Part shown: in pieces, positions 43,615 through 56,654 of the stretch
How positions within the stretch are numbered: the first letter of the stretch is position 1
Layout: each line of letters starts with the position of its first letter
NCBI GenBank assembly: GCA_002007465.1
Contig: LNAC01000001.1
Coordinates: forward strand, 8,761,371 to 8,825,370
From: Ailurus styani
Taxonomy: Eukaryota > Chordata > Mammalia > Carnivora > Ailuridae
Direction of reading: 5' to 3'
DNA length: 64,000 nucleotides
The notes under the pieces: model-generated
Told to the model about the DNA's origin: nothing
The model's database searches: none
What the model saw: the letters and a program-made list of their open reading frames with translations, nothing else
Made by a program: the position numbers and the translations under genes

Positions 43615-43715
43615 GAGGACACTGGCCTGGGCACCAGAAGGCCCAGGTCCCATCCTGTCCGCTGAGTGGTCTCCATTTCCCCATCTGTAAAATGGGGTCA
43701 GGTGCCTCTAGAATG
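43615..43715 (+). repeat. MIR-family SINE fragment
   Basis: 'GTGGTCTCCATTTCCCCATC' and 'TGTAAAATGGGGTCAGG' match the MIR core. Confidence 0.65.
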
Positions 43716-44444
43716 AGCTGCAAAGTCCATCCAGTCCAGCTCCAGCATTCTATGATCTAATCCCCTTCTGTCCCTCTCACCCCAAGAAGCCGCAGCAAGA
43801 TAAAGAGTTTGTGGAATCTGAGACTGGGCACAGGACTCTCCAAACTCTGCAGAGCAGTAAACAGAAAGGAGAAGTGGGAGGACAGACCATAATGAAAAGC
43901 CCATCTGACAAGCCTTAATTGTGCAGCTTTGATGAAAAAGCACCCAGTGACCTCCATTACCATCACTGAGTGGACCAGCATCAATGGGAAAATGAAATAG
44001 AGCAGAAACAATGAACATAAGGAACACCAACTAATTGTTCAAACATGGGCAAGATGTCAAACCAAAGAAGTGTTTGGCTTCTCAAAATGCTACTTCAGAA
44101 CAAGGAATGAACGTGTCTTTAGGAGCAGTGTGGCTCCGTGTCAGAGTCCTGCTCCGTGTAAAAGGTTGTCCATCAAGCCAGAGGAGGCTGCCATTGCCCA
44201 CTGTCTTGACATGCCCCGGCTGGCTCCATTTGCTCTGAGCTCAACTGCCAACCAACTGTCTTCCTTCCAGAAGGGTCAACCGAGGTGGAGAATCCCCAGA
44301 GGTGGACCCACGCTGACTCCAGCTCTTGATTTATAGACAAGGTCGACCCAGTATTTAAGTGGGATGGAAACGGATGGAGGGTTGGGGCGTCCAGGTCACT
44401 GAGTATGGGGAAAATGGCTAAGAGCACAGACGTGGTGTCACGCA

Positions 44445-44625
44445 GATCAGAGTGTGACACTCCACACAACACTTATCTGCTGTGTGACCTTAGGTATGTC
44501 ACCTCACTCTTCCAAGAGTCATCCCCTTGTCCATAAAACATGATGACAATAACACCTACCTCAAAGTGGTTTTGATGCTGATTTTATGAGTTTCTATATA
44601 TGAAATGCTTGGCCAAGTCATGGCG
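44445..44625 (+). repeat. MIR-family SINE
   Basis: 'TATCTGCTGTGTGACCTTAGG', 'CACTCTTCCAAGAGTC', 'ATGACAATAACACCTACCTC', 'TATATATGAAATGCTTGGCC'. Near-complete MIR order. Confidence 0.8.
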
Positions 44626-45816
44626 TAGGTTTAAAATTAAAAATAAAAAGAGAATAGATAGAGGTGTTGCCCAGTAGGTCGCTCTGGACAGGTGTGAGCG
44701 CCATACAGCTCAGTGGTACAGCAGGGAGAGAACTACTCTCCCGACCTTTGTGTAGGTCCTGGAAACTCCTCCTAACAGGGCCATCGTGGCCATCCCCACA
44801 GAGGCAGAGATCATGGGGAAGCTTTCCTGGCTTTGAGGTTTACCTGTGCTCCCCCATGTACAAGGCTAATGCACAGCCACTGCAGAAGGGAAACAGAGAG
44901 CTGGGTCAACAGAATAATCTAGCCTGAACTGCAGCCCATCTGTACTCTCAAACTCACAAGGAGCAACCAACTGGCACCAGAAGACAAATATAACTCCCTC
45001 TATAAAGTGAGGGCCTTGTTTAGTTAGGCCAAGCCAATGTGGCAGTAGGTAATGAAAATGGGAAGCCTCGTGCAGGGTCAAGGCTTGGCCCTTCTAATTG
45101 TTCTAGACACCCCATTCTTGTACAGAAAGCTGGAATTGCCTGGAGTTCAGTAATAGCCCACCACTTACAGAAAGCTGGTGATTCAGAATTCAGAAACATG
45201 GAGGTCAAATTTTTTTTTACATTCCTGATTAATGAAAAAAACAGGAAAGACAAAATGACCAATATCACGAATCAAAGAGGAAGCATCACTATAGAGCCTA
45301 CAGACATTAAAAATATGATATGGAAATATTCTGGACACATAATTTGAGCACATAAATTCTACAGCTTAGAGGAAATGGACAAATTTTTTTAAAAGACATA
45401 ATTTACCAAAACTCATGCAGGAAGATATTGTTAACCTGAATAAGAAACTGTCTTTGCAGTTAAAAACCTTCCCGCAGAGAAAGTTTCAGGCTCATGATTT
45501 CATGGGTGAATTCTACCAAACATTTAAGAAAGAAACAATACTAATACTTCACAAACTCTTCCCAAAAAGAGAATAGGGAAAACACTGTTCGATTTATTTT
45601 ATGAGCCCAGCATTACTCTAACATAAAAGCCAGACAAAAGACGTTATAAGAAAACTACAGACTAATATCCAACACAGACCAAATGTCCTTGAGACGTTTA
45701 GCAAACAGAATTTAGCAATTTAGAAAAAAAAAAAGAATTCAGCAATTAATCAAAAAGAATAATAGATCATGACCAGTCAGGATTTATTCCAGGAAAGGAT
45801 AAATAAGGTTTAACAT

Positions 45817-46006
45817 GGGCACCTGGGTGGTTCAGACAGTTGTTTTTTTGATTTGGGCTCGGGTCCTGATCTCATGGGTTATGGGATCGATCCCCACGTC
45901 GGGCTTTGCGTTCAGCAGGCGTCTGCTTGGATATTCTCTCTCTCTCTGCCCCTTCCCCTGCTCTCTCTCTCTCTCTCATATAAATAAATATACCTTTAAA
46001 ATAAAT
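45817..46006 (+). mobile_element. Can-SINE inside L1, older subtype
   Basis: 'GGGCACCTGGGTGGTTCAG' head, CT-rich part, ATAAATAAATATACC tail. A perfect 16-bp target-site duplication AAATAAGGTTTAACAT (45801-45816, 46007-46022) lies within L1 ORF2 sequence. Confidence 0.95.
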
Positions 46007-46181
46007 AAATAAGGTTTAACATTAGAATATATAGAATATAATACTAACAAAACCCAAATAATTATCCCACAGATGCAAAAAGATGTGACAAAAATTGAAC
46101 ACACATTCATAATAAAAACATTCAGCAAATTAGAGAACTTCCTCAACATGATAAAAGGGATCAATAAAAAACCTAAAACTA

Positions 46182-46368
46182 GAGGGGCGCCTGGGTGGCT
46201 CAGTGGGTTAAAGCCTCTGCCTTCGGCTCAGGTCATGATCTCAGGGTCCTGGGATTGAGGCCCGCATCGGGCTCCCTGCTCAGCGGGGAGCCTGCTTCCT
46301 CCTCTCTGCCTGCCTCTCTGCCTACTTGTGATCTGATCTCTCTGTGTCAAATAAATAAATAAATAAAT
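46182..46368 (+). mobile_element. Can-SINE inside L1, young mustelid-type
   Basis: 'GGGGCGCCTGGGTGGCTCAG', 'TTAAAGCCTCTGCCTTCGGC', 'CTGCCTACTTGTGATC', (AAAT)n tail. Perfect 12-bp target-site duplication AACCTAAAACTA (46170-46181, 46369-46380). Confidence 0.97.
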
Positions 46369-46868
46369 AACCTAAAACTAATGTCATAACCTAATAGTGA
46401 AAGATTGAATACTTTCTCTCCAAAAATGAGAAAAAGACAAGGACATCCACTCTTACCACTTCTATTCAGTATTTTACCGATGTCCTGGTTGGAATAATTA
46501 AGCTAGAAGAAGAAATCGAAGGCATAAAGATTAGAAAGGAAAACATAAATAAAACTGTTAGTATTTGAAGAAGACATAAAAGTGCCTATGGAAATTGCTT
46601 AGGAATCTGTAACTATACTGCTAGAATCAGTGAGTTTGTCAAGGTCACAGGCTCACGGGTCAGTATACACAAAACCGCAGTTCTATATATTAATAATAAA
46701 ACACTGGAAATTGAAATTTTTAAAATACCAATTATAATAGCATCAAAAATATTAGGTAGGTAAATATTTAATAAAGTATGTATAAGACACTGTAAACCAC
46801 TGCTGAAATAAATTTTATTATTTTTTTTAAATATTAGATAGTTATCATACAGTACAATATCAGTTTCT

Positions 46869-47088
46869 AGGGACGCCTGGGTGGCTCAGTTGGTTAAGCA
46901 GCTGCCTTTGGCTCAGGTCATGATCCCAGGGTCCTGGGATTGAGTCCCGCATCAGGCTCCTTGCTTGTCAAGGAGCCTGCTTCTCCCTCTGCCTCTACCT
47001 GCCACTCTGCCTGCTTGTGCTCTCTCTCTTTCTCTCTCACAAATAAATAAATAAAATCTTAAAAAACAAACAAACAACAAAAAAAACC
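46869..47088 (+). mobile_element. Can-SINE in the younger L1 fragment
   Basis: 'GACGCCTGGGTGGCTCAGTTGG' head and AAATAAATAAATAAAATCTT tail. Target copies CAATATCAGTTTCT (46855-46868) and CAATATCTGTTTCT (47089-47102). Confidence 0.95.
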
Positions 47089-47171
47089 CAATATCTGTTT
47101 CTGGAGTAGAATTCAGTGACCCATCACTTACATATAATACCCTGTGCTCATCGCAACAAGTGCCCTCTTTA

Positions 47172-47409
47172 TTTTTATTTTTATTTTTTTTTTAAAACTC
47201 CTGTGTTTTATTTTTTTTTTTAAAGATTTTATTTATTCGCTTGACACAGAGAGAGATTACAAGTAGGCAGAGAGGCAGGCAGAGAGAGAGAGGAGGAAGC
47301 AGGCTCCCTGCCGAGCAGAGAGCCCGATGCGGGCCTCGATCCCAGGACCCTGGGATCATGACCTGAGCCGAAGGCAGCGGCTTTAACCCACTGAGCCACC
47401 CAGGCGCCC
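47172..47409 (-). mobile_element. Can-SINE in the younger L1 fragment, young type
   Basis: Inverted, with a long T-rich start and 'GAGCCACCCAGGCGCCC' end. Perfect 17-bp target-site duplication AACAAGTGCCCTCTTTA (47155-47171, 47410-47426). Confidence 0.97.
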
Positions 47410-47550
47410 AACAAGTGCCCTCTTTAATACCCATCACCCATCTAGCCCATCCCCGGCCCACCTTCCTCCGTCAACCCTCAGTTCGTTCTCCGTCGTTAAG
47501 TGTCTCTTATGGTTTGTTTCCCTCTCTCCTTTTTTGCTAAAATAATTTTT

Positions 47551-47760
47551 TTTATTTTTTTTTAAAGATTTTCTTTATTTATTTGACACAGAGAGAGAGA
47601 TTACAAGTAGGCAGAGAGGCAGGCAGAGAGACAGGGAGAGGAGGAAGCAGGCTCCCTGCTGAGCAGAGAGCCCGATGCTGCGGGCCTTGATCCCAGGACA
47701 CTGAGATCATGACCTGAGCCGAAAGCAGAGGCTTTAACCCATTGAGCCACCCAGGTGCCC
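47551..47760 (-). mobile_element. Can-SINE at the edge of the younger L1 fragment
   Basis: Inverted young-type SINE ending 'GAGCCACCCAGGTGCCC'. Perfect 16-bp target-site duplication TGCTAAAATAATTTTT (47535-47550, 47761-47776); the left copy is itself the right target copy of the L1 fragment. Confidence 0.96.
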
Positions 47761-48015
47761 TGCTAAAATAATTTTTAAAAGACCCAAGTAAATCAAGAGA
47801 TACACCATACTCATGAGTCAGAAGACGCTATTGTCAAACTCTCAATTTTCCCAAAACTGACCTACAGATTCAGCATCCTCCCAGTGAAAATCCTAGCAGG
47901 TGTTTGTGTAGAAATTGATAAGCTATTTCTGAAGCTTATGTGGAAAGTAAAAAACGTAGGATATCCAAAATAATTCCCAAAAAGAGAAAATCAAATGACT
48001 TAAACTATGCGATTT
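47761..48015 (+). mobile_element. Degenerate L1 ORF2 fragment (second part)
   Basis: Resumes the L1 ORF2 that stops at 46816: 'CTATTGTCAAACTCTCAATT', 'CAAAACTGACCTACAGATTCAG', 'AGCTATTTCTGAAGCTTATG'. This is the region downstream of the reverse transcriptase core. Non-coding. Confidence 0.8.
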
Positions 48016-49778
48016 TATTTTAAACGGGAAAAACTCTGAATAACTAGGATTAATAGAATGATGAGTCACATTTTACAGGGCAGGCCTTTCCATTCATCTA
48101 ATAAATATTTATCGTTACTGATTGTGAACACAACAAATGACCCATTAAGAGTAGCCAACATTTTCTATAATTTAGTGAGTTTAAAATTGCCAGGATTTCA
48201 TCCAAAAACAATAAATGATTCCTGTCTCCTCTTTATAAACTACTAGGAAAGCACACGATCCCATAAATGTTACTTCCTTGGAACCGATGTTCCCTGGAGT
48301 TTTATACGTAATACTTCTTAACTACTTTCAACTACTCATTAACTTCCTTACAGGAAGAAAGAGAGAGACACACAGTGTTGGTAAGGTTCATTAATTAGTA
48401 TCAAAATTAGCATAACGGACACTTCAATTATTAAGTGTTTGCCAAAAAGAGCTGGGCACTGAAGTAAAGTATTTGACATACATTATCGCAGTGAAGAAAA
48501 TGTGTTGGAGTGAAAATGAAAATCATACAGTGGAGACTACGAGTCTACAGATAAACTTCATTTGGGTTTCTAGCCAAAAATTTACCACAAAATCAGGTGT
48601 GTGCTTTAAAAACATCAAAATGCGTGCTCTCTTTAATACTTAAGGTAAAAATGTCAGGTAAAGATTAGATGTGGGGAAGGAAGAAGAGAGAAGTAAGTGT
48701 TAATGATTCTAACGCCATATAGTTCTCAAACTCTGCCCCAAGGTACCCTGGAGTGCCACAGCAAACTCACAGGATAGTTTAAGTTTTCTGCAAAAACGCA
48801 GGGATACTTGATATCTGCTGGATGAGCTGGTGCTCAGTTTCAAAATCATATTGCACTATAATCCTTTGGATGATTTCGTATCTTTGTCACTTTGGATTCT
48901 GGTGGTCACTGTGACAAAAAGCAAGTACTGTACAAAAATCAACATTGAATTTGGAAATGGAGGTGGCATGTCCAATCTGATTCCAAGGTTTAAGAGGCTA
49001 CATACACGGCACCCAGCAGTACACCTAGCCCATCCATCAATAGTGCGGTTATTGAGTGACAAAATTAAAATTCCATTTTTCCTTTATTTTCTTTGCAAGT
49101 GACAATTATACTGCAAAGGCACAAACATATATTTGGCTGTTGGGACCTAATTACTTGATGAATAGAACCACTGGGGATACCATTAAAAAATTACTGAGAC
49201 ACTGAGGGTGTCGCAAACCATGAAAATCCGGGGACCTCTGCCTGACACCTGTTGGGCTCTCTCCGGCAGAGGATCCTAAACCCCAACACAGTTGCAATAA
49301 GTCAGAGCAAAAGTGGATTTACAGTGAAGGGGAAAGCTAAACATTGGCCCTGCAACGGCCCCTAGCGAAGCATTCAGTTGTCAGACATTTTTTGGAAAAT
49401 AATGAATAAATAACAGCAAAAATATTTATAAAAACGTCTAAACAGCAGTTGGCTGAGGCCACTGTCTCCTTCCCTCTGCCACCATCTCCTGCCCTATCAG
49501 AGGCTATAACATTTACGGATATGGCTAAGAAGTCAAACTATAGTATCATTTTGCTTGGGTTTCATTAGACACACTTATGTGCCTTGAAGTCACTTCTGCA
49601 TTTCTATCCTAGTACAGAAATGGTTCCCAGGGACATTCCCACCCTTCCATCCTGCCAGCTCCTAGTGCAAGCCAGAGATTGTACGGGCTGTGGTGACCTG
49701 GCCTGGAAGTACATGGTAGTAGAGAACTGTGCCAGAGGAAAGCCTAAATTAACAATAAGAATAATAATAATGAATCAT

Positions 49779-49983
49779 GGGCGCCTGGGTGGCTCAGTGG
49801 GTTAAAGCCTCTGCTTTCGGCTCAGGTCATGATCTCAGCGTCCTGGGATCGAGGCCCCTATCGGGCTCTCTGCTCAGCAGGGAGCCTGCTTCCTCCTCTC
49901 CCTGTCTCTCAGCCTGCCTCTCTGCCTACTTGTAATCTCTCTCTCTGTGTCAAATAAAATAAATAAAAATCTTTAAAAAAAAA
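49779..49983 (+). mobile_element. Can-SINE, young mustelid-type
   Basis: 'GGCGCCTGGGTGGCTCAGTGGG' head and A-rich tail. Perfect 16-bp target-site duplication AATAATAATGAATCAT (49763-49778, 49984-49999). Confidence 0.97.
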
Positions 49984-50099
49984 AATAATAATGAATCATT
50001 CTATTGTCTCCGTAGGAAACATTACAAACTCGCTGTCCTATGAAAAGGTGATCAAAGAGTCTATAGCCCAAAAAATACAGAGCAGAAGGAAGGTATTTT

Positions 50100-50287
50100 A
50101 TTTTCTTAATTTTTAAAAAAGATTTTATTTATTTATTTGACAGGGAGAGAGAGAGGGAGAGCACAAGCAGGGGGAGCCGCAGCAGAGGCAGAGGGAGAAG
50201 CAGGCTCCCCGCAGAGTTAGGAGACTGATGTGGAGCTGACCTGAGCCAAAGGCAGACGCTTAACCGTCTGAGCCGCCCAGGTGCCCC
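50100..50287 (-). mobile_element. Can-SINE with an internal deletion
   Basis: Inverted SINE with 'GATTTTATTTATTTATTTGACAG' and 'GAGCCGCCCAGGTGCCCC'. The usual 'GATCCCAGGACCCTGAGATCATGA' box is missing between about 50232 and 50240. Confidence 0.92.
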
Positions 50288-51044
50288 AGGAGGGAAGATG
50301 TTTAAAGGTGAAGTTGTATTTGGCAGTTAAGGACAACATCATGACATTTTTCTGGGTTTTTGGAGTCTGTAGTATTTTCTCATTTTAAAAAACTTGTAAT
50401 CTGTGGCGGTTTGATTTTTCAATTTAAATAAAGATCATGTCCATGCCTAATGTTATACTTATCATTTTGAATTTTTTCTTAAAGAGGGTCCCCCAAATTG
50501 TACGCATTTCAGATCCCATAAAACCCAGACCTGCCAGCAGGGAGGGAGGAGTGCCAACCCTACCCAAGTAGCAGGCCCGAGTCCCACGGATTCCGGCTCT
50601 CAGGCTCTCTGGAGCTCATGTTCAGCTTGCAACGTGGTGGGTGGGTGGGGACCCCTGAGCTACCTTATAGGGTGCACTGCCTCAGCCACCAGGCCTCTGA
50701 GTTGCCAACCAGAGAGCATGGCCAGTATGGGAGGCATCCCCATTAGAAGGACCCAGGGAGCCCTCCAGGCCCTCCCTGGCAGTCTCAGGAGAGCCCAGGT
50801 CTACCCCAGTGGGGACAGCTGCCGCAGACCTGGCTCCAGGAATCCTAATCATGGATCCTGGACATCCTGCCCCTGTTCTCGGCTCCATCGTACCTCCTGC
50901 AGGCAGACCGGCCCACCCACTCCCCATCTGACACCTGGAGTGTCAGGGATGGACGGAATGCCATGCTGAGCTCCAACCCCAGTAGATTCCTAGCAGGGTC
51001 AGCGAGGCTGGGAAAGGGGTTCCCATTGGTGCCCAAGCCAGACT

Positions 51045-51175
51045 TGGCCTCAAATCCTGATTCTGCCCCTTCACAGCCGTGTTACTTCAGCCAGTGTCCC
51101 TGTCTGAGCCTCAGTCTCCCGTTCTGCAACATGGAGATAAAACCACCTCCTCCAGGCCGTTGCCAGTCCTAAGGG
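51045..51175 (+). repeat. MIR-family SINE fragment
   Basis: 'CAAATCCTGATTCTGCCCC', 'GTCTGAGCCTCAGTCTCCC', 'CAACATGGAGATAAAACCACC'. A second MIR-like segment ('TTACTGAGCATCTACTATGG', 'TTATGCCCAGTCTACAG') is at 51655-51830. Confidence 0.75.
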
Positions 51176-54100
51176 ACAGAATGCACACAAAGCCTGTGCT
51201 CAAGGCCATGATCACCTCCCAGCTCTCACCAGCTGTGCCACCGTCCAGGTGCATTTCAAGGCCTCTGAGCGCCTCTTCCTTCTAAGGCTTCTCAGGATCC
51301 CATTTCTGCATTCTAATTCGCACACACCTGGCCCATTTTCCGGTGTCTCCCCCAAAATGATAGTTACCACCTGGGGTGTGTGAACTTCCTGCAGGACCCA
51401 CATACTGGCCTCCATCTCTTGAGCACAGCTCCCTCCTCCAGAGGGGGCTCTGCTTCCCCAACTCTCTATCCCAGGACTTCTTGGTGTACACTCTCCATTG
51501 CTGCAAACTTCTCACTGGCCTCTAAAAGCACCGCGCGCCACCCCACCTCCTCGCACTCACACTGCTTGTCTTCCTGCCTGGATCCTCGCTCTCCTCCCAG
51601 ACAGCTCACCAAATCCCACCTAATCCGCAATGCTGGCAATCAAATAATAACACCGTAAGCAAGCTCATTTACTGAGCATCTACTATGGGTCAAGCCCGAT
51701 GCCAGGCATTCAGTCAACACTTCCTCTAATTATTCCTGCTGCTGTAAGGTGGATCTTATGCCCAGTCTACAGAAAGATGGACAAATGAAAGGATCAGAGA
51801 AGTAAGGCAGAGAAGTGGAGCACGTGACTCGTGTCCTCAGAGCTGGCAGGAGGCACGTGTGGGAGGCTAGCTCCTCTGCTCTGCAACTGGAACTTCCCTT
51901 CCAGCTCCTTCACTCAGCCTCCAGCCCCCAGCAGCCCCCACGGTTGTAGGAAAATGCTTCCCACTTCCGTGCCTGAGAGCTCAGGGCCGGACCTCAGGAT
52001 TCACAACCCAACCTCGGCTTCCAACAAGAAGAATCGCGCCTTCCAATTTCTCAACAGAATCGAGAAGTAGAGCTAATTTGGAAAACAGAACACAGCGTCT
52101 TCGAGGGAAAAGAAATGAATCCCCCTTTATTGACAGGGAACAACATGTTCCCAAAATTCAAATCAGTTGCAAGAGCAGATTGATCAAATCACTGGCATTT
52201 TAATGCACTGTCCCACATTCAGGACAGGAGAGATGACTTGCAGGGCCCCGTGCAAAACAAAAATGTAGGGGCTCCTTGTTCCAAAAGTACTGAGAAACCC
52301 AAGAGGGTGACAGCAGAGCATTAACCCAGGTGCGGGGTCCTTCTGAGCATGGGCCGCACAGGCTGTACACCTGCATTTCAAGTTCGTTTGATTTAAAACC
52401 CGAAGTGCCGGTGAAGGACCGGGAAGCAGCACCTGCTGTTCAGGGCGGACTGAGATGCTGAATCTGGCCGAGCCCAGGAGCCCACAGGCAGTCTTCAGGA
52501 GCTGACAGATAGCCCACATGCCGGGAGGCACCCCCCGCCCTCCACGGTCCAAGGTGCAGGCACTGCTCACACATGGGGGAGACACGTGACCTCATGCAAA
52601 CCCCTTGGGCTGAAGGTTCCTCAACTTTAAAATAAGGAGGCTTGACTGGGTGGCTTCCAAGATCCAGCCCCCCCTCCAGCTCTTGAGGAGAAAGGAAGCA
52701 TTACCTGTGATGTTTCAACTAATTGCTGCAACTTTAAGTGCCAGTAAAGGTATCGGTCCTTTCAAGCCTACAAATCACAGCACAGCCCAGTTCCCACAAT
52801 TGGCGGGATGCAGGGAGAAGGACAAGAAATATGAAGAGAGAAACTCAGCCAAAGAGGCCAGAGTCAGCCAGGGCCTGCTGGCCAAGGGACCCCAGGAGGG
52901 CTGTCGGGGACAGCTTGGCCTCCTCTGCTCGCCCCGGCCCCCTCGCGCTCCTGATCCAGCCCTTCTCTTCCTTCTGTCACATGGGCACAAGTGACAAATA
53001 AAGTCCCTTCAAAGGTAAAGGCACAAAATGCACTGCACAGAGTTTGGAGATGAAGGCCAATGGAAAACGTGTTCCCATTTTCACCTGAAGGGCCAGGAGC
53101 CCAGCGCCTCCCCCCACCACGTGATGACCAGGAGAGGTAACCACCCCTGAGATGCCAGCGTGGACCACTGCTCTAGGCTCAAGGTCCAGCCCAAAAGCCT
53201 TGGGAAATTTCCGCAGGCCCCCAGCAGAAGCACGGCGAGCCAGGCTCCCACCGGCTCAGAAATTACAACTAAAGAAACAACCACAACAGGTCCCGAGTGG
53301 GGTGTCGTGAAATATTTAGTCTCTGGAAGGGCTCACTTGCTTAAGGGGTCTGGGACACACTCCTCGGCTGTCATCAGCCACCTGCCCACAGCCCCCACAC
53401 CCCAAGCATAACCCTCCATGTGCGGTCCCGTCTCTGGAGCTCCATCCTCCAAGTACCAGCCTTGGCTCAGGCCGACAAGCCACCGACACCCCAGAAGGTA
53501 TTGCCGCGGGGGTATGTGCTGGAGGCCACCCTTGTTTTCACCTTTAGATGGTCCGAGGGGCGCATCTGAACATTTCCTTGTCCCTAGCGTGGCCAGACTA
53601 AAAATTACTACCAACAGGCTACTTGCTGGGTAAATAGATCTGGGCCCAAATCCAGAGGGGACCTCCAGGAGGAAATTACACCTCTGGCACATCACCTGCT
53701 CTTCCATGCGCTCTGTTCCGCTCAGTCCTTCACAGAGAAACCAAGGGAGCCCAGCGGGGGGATGGGGGGGGTAGATCCGATGCTGGGCCCCCCGATGCTC
53801 CTCCTACTTCCTCAGCATGGCACTGTCCTGAGCCCAAGGTCCCACACCTCTGATGGGATGGGGGTAGGGGGGTACAACAGCAGAGAGACAAAACAAAGCA
53901 GAGAATGGGCAGACTGCAGGCCAAGGCCAACTGATACGGCGCACCCGCCCTGGCCCGTCGCTGTGACAGCAAGAATAGCACGCTCTCGCTCCATGACAGC
54001 ACCCCCACCGCTTGCTACATCAGGCCTTTTGACGTCAGACTTGGAACTAGGCTCCATACCCCTGCGGGCACAGGCACCCGAAGCCGGAGCAGGAGCCCTG

Positions 54101-54399
54101 TCCCCCCTGTGTGGGTGCGTGGAGCGGGGAGCAGGAAGCAGGCGGTTGACTAACCTGACACCTTGCAGCTGGGAGGGGAGCTGGTCCACATTCGGGGCAA
54201 GGGGGATGATTTTTCACGAAGAAAAGCGCTCTTTGTGAGGTTGAGTGATGAATTTGAGAATGACCGTGAGAGGGGTGGGGAAGGGGGGGCAGACCAGCCA
54301 AGGGGGGAGAAAGAGAGGCAGGCAGGGTGCATTTCAGGAGCCAGACGGCGGGGAAACAGAATGCCTCCTCCTCTTACGGAGAACTTTCACGACTTTCTC

Positions 54400-54470
54400 C
54401 CTGAGGGTCAGCAGAGAAATCAATTTAAACAGGTTCCTAATGGGTAATGAGTCATGAAGTGCAAAGGGGC
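54400..54470. other. Unique AT-rich segment between GC-rich blocks
   Basis: No gene or repeat recognised. A TGAGTCATGAAG (AP-1-type TGAGTCA) motif occurs near 54448. Nothing further supported. Confidence 0.3.
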
Positions 54471-55018
54471 TGGGGCCTCCGGTTTGCAAGAGTGATTGTG
54501 AGGGGCACGGAGAAGCGGGACCGGGGAGCGGCAAAGACGCCCCGCAAGACTCGTTTTCTCCACGTGTTCAATTCAAGGGACTGCATTCTGTCTGTCCCAC
54601 TCGATTCCATTCCAAGGACACTTGTCAGCCACGGCTCCAACCCAGAGGCTGGCCCAGCGCTGGTCTGGGCTGTGGAGGCAGCAGAAACAGAAGCGAGACT
54701 TTGCACATTCCGGGAAACCAGACCCCCATTCTAATCAGTGCTGTGGCTGCAAATTCCAGGGCGCTGCCCCCCCCACCCCTGCAATGAGGTTTCTCTGAAC
54801 CTTGCAGAGAAAAAGGCACAGGAGAGACAGAAAGGCATCCCTTGGCCGTGGCGAAGGCAGCAGACTGAGGTCTAAAATAAGCCCGAAAATCCAGGGCATC
54901 TTCGGGAGCACCGAGCAGCAAACGGAAGACACAGTTGGGGAGTCAGACTTCCCAAGGCCAAAGGCTCCTGGACCTCTTCTTGTTAAAATAAATGGAATTC
55001 ACAAGTAGCAACTGTTCC

Positions 55019-55036
55019 TTTTTTTTTTTTTTTTTT
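55019..55036. repeat. T18 homopolymer
   Basis: Eighteen thymines with no recognisable SINE beside them. Confidence 0.95.
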
Positions 55037-56089
55037 AAGGTTCGAAACTGAAGGAGGAACTCTGTCTTCTGCACGGAAATAAAGAAAGAAAATTCAGGAG
55101 GGCTCTGTGTGACCTATTTCTGGGCTCATCATGAATAAAGGAGGAAGAGGAGGCGGAGCCCGGGAGCCTGGCCTCGATTTCCAGCCCACACTGGCACTTC
55201 CAAGCGCTGGCAGCCCCTCTCTTTCCGGAGCAGGCTCCCAGACGGCTGAGAGTGGGAAAAGCTCGCTGGACGCCAGGCCTCAGGCCGCGAATCTGTCCCC
55301 CCGTGTCCATGGTGCCCTGAGCACCAAGTGGGCCAAGGCTGCAGCAGATGGTGCTGGAAAAGACCGGGGCAGGTGAAGGGAAGGAACGCAAACCCTCACT
55401 CTGACCCGAACAAGTCTGAGACGGTCTCTCCCGACCCCCCACAGGCTTTCGGGGGCACCGGGCCAGTTGGCTGCAAAGCTCTACGAATTCTGTCAATCAC
55501 AAGCGTGGCTCAGCTTCAACGGTGCTGGTAAAAGGTGCCTTTCCAGAACAATGTGTCTATGTTTAATGGTGCCTGTCATTGCTAATCACTTTGCAGGTTC
55601 ATTGCCCCCACCTTCCCCCCGCCAAAAAAAGGTCCTTCCTCGCACACCATGGTGAATACTTGGGTTTGGTCGGCATTGTTGCCTTTGACAGTCTTTCCTG
55701 ACCTATTGTGTGTATTAGGGAAAAAAGTTTCCAATCCATTCCCCCACACGATTTTTCTTTTTCCCGAAGTCTCCTGAATGCCCAGCATGTGTGTCTTTTA
55801 TTACCATCAGGGAAACGGCTGACTGCTCGGGTCACAAAAACACTATTAATGTTCCCCTTGATAAGCATCTGGCTCCGGTCTCGACCTTCCCAGATTTCTC
55901 ATTTGGGTTCTCTTCCTGCTCCGACTGCTCCTAGTTGTTATGTCTGGAGGGGCCGGGAAGGTTCAGGCTCCCTAAGCAGAAGGCTGGCAGGAGATGACTG
56001 AGTTGCTCAAGGGGCCGGGGAGACACCCTCTTCGGCGGTCCTGGGCCCCCTCCCACAGCCCCTGGTGGGGGGGATGGGCCTGGGGTTGG

Positions 56090-56127
56090 TGGGGGGACAG
56101 GGAGGGACAGGAAGGGACAGGGAGGGG
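56090..56127 (+). repeat. G-rich decamer tandem repeat
   Basis: About 3.5 copies of a GGGACAGGRA unit, purine-only on the plus strand. Confidence 0.9.
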
Positions 56128-56654
56128 TGTGGCCAGAGAACCAAGGCCCTCCGTCCGAGAAGGAGACAGTTCCACCTGAGAAGTGCCCCATACTCAGTCA
56201 TGATGAGCACAATCCCTCAGATGCAAGGAGGAGAAGGAGGGTAGCTTGTAAAACTGACAGAAGCCCGAAGGAATCTTTGGCTCAAGGAAGAAGTGAAAAG
56301 TGGGCCCTGAGACCCCAGACAAGCCACTTCCTCTCTCTGGGCCTCAGTTACCTCAGCGGTAAGATGATGAGGGGCTAGGCGACACCATTTCCGACATCCT
56401 TTCCAACTCCTAAAAAAGGTATATGATCTAATAAACCTGAAAAGTGCATTTCCTGATCTTTTCCTTTCAGCATGTAATTCACATCCATATAGAATATTCC
56501 TGTTTTCAACGCTGGCTTCCTGTGTCCCGTGCTCGGGTCTCCTCTGATAGAACAAGCCAGTGCCACCTCGCAAGTTCAGACTTTCGAAGTGACCTTCCCG
56601 GCTGGGATTAGAATCCCCCGTCAGGAAGAGCAGATAAAAATAAAAAGTCTGGCC

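Larger units (their letters stand above)
45225..46816 (+). mobile_element. Degenerate L1 ORF2 fragment (first part)
   Basis: The order of sequence follows L1 ORF2 from the segment before the reverse transcriptase into it: 'GAATTCTACCAAACATTTAAG', 'CAGGATTTATTCCAGGAA' (the DQSGFIPG region), then 'TCTTACCACTTCTATTCAG' (the PLLFSI region) and 'CTATATATTAATAATAAAAC'. Many frame breaks leave no coding capacity. Two Can-SINEs interrupt it, and the element resumes after 47760. Confidence 0.85.
46817..47534 (-). mobile_element. Younger L1 3'-end fragment inserted in the older L1
   Basis: It starts with T-rich sequence (an inverted A tail). It then carries 'GGAGTAGAATTCAGTGACCC' and 'TACCCATCACCCATCTAGCCC', sequence I associate with carnivore L1 untranslated regions. 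The surrounding L1 ORF2 sequence TGCTGAAATAAATTTT (46801-46816) recurs as TGCTAAAATAATTTTT at 47535, which looks like its target-site duplication. Two SINEs sit within it. Confidence 0.65.
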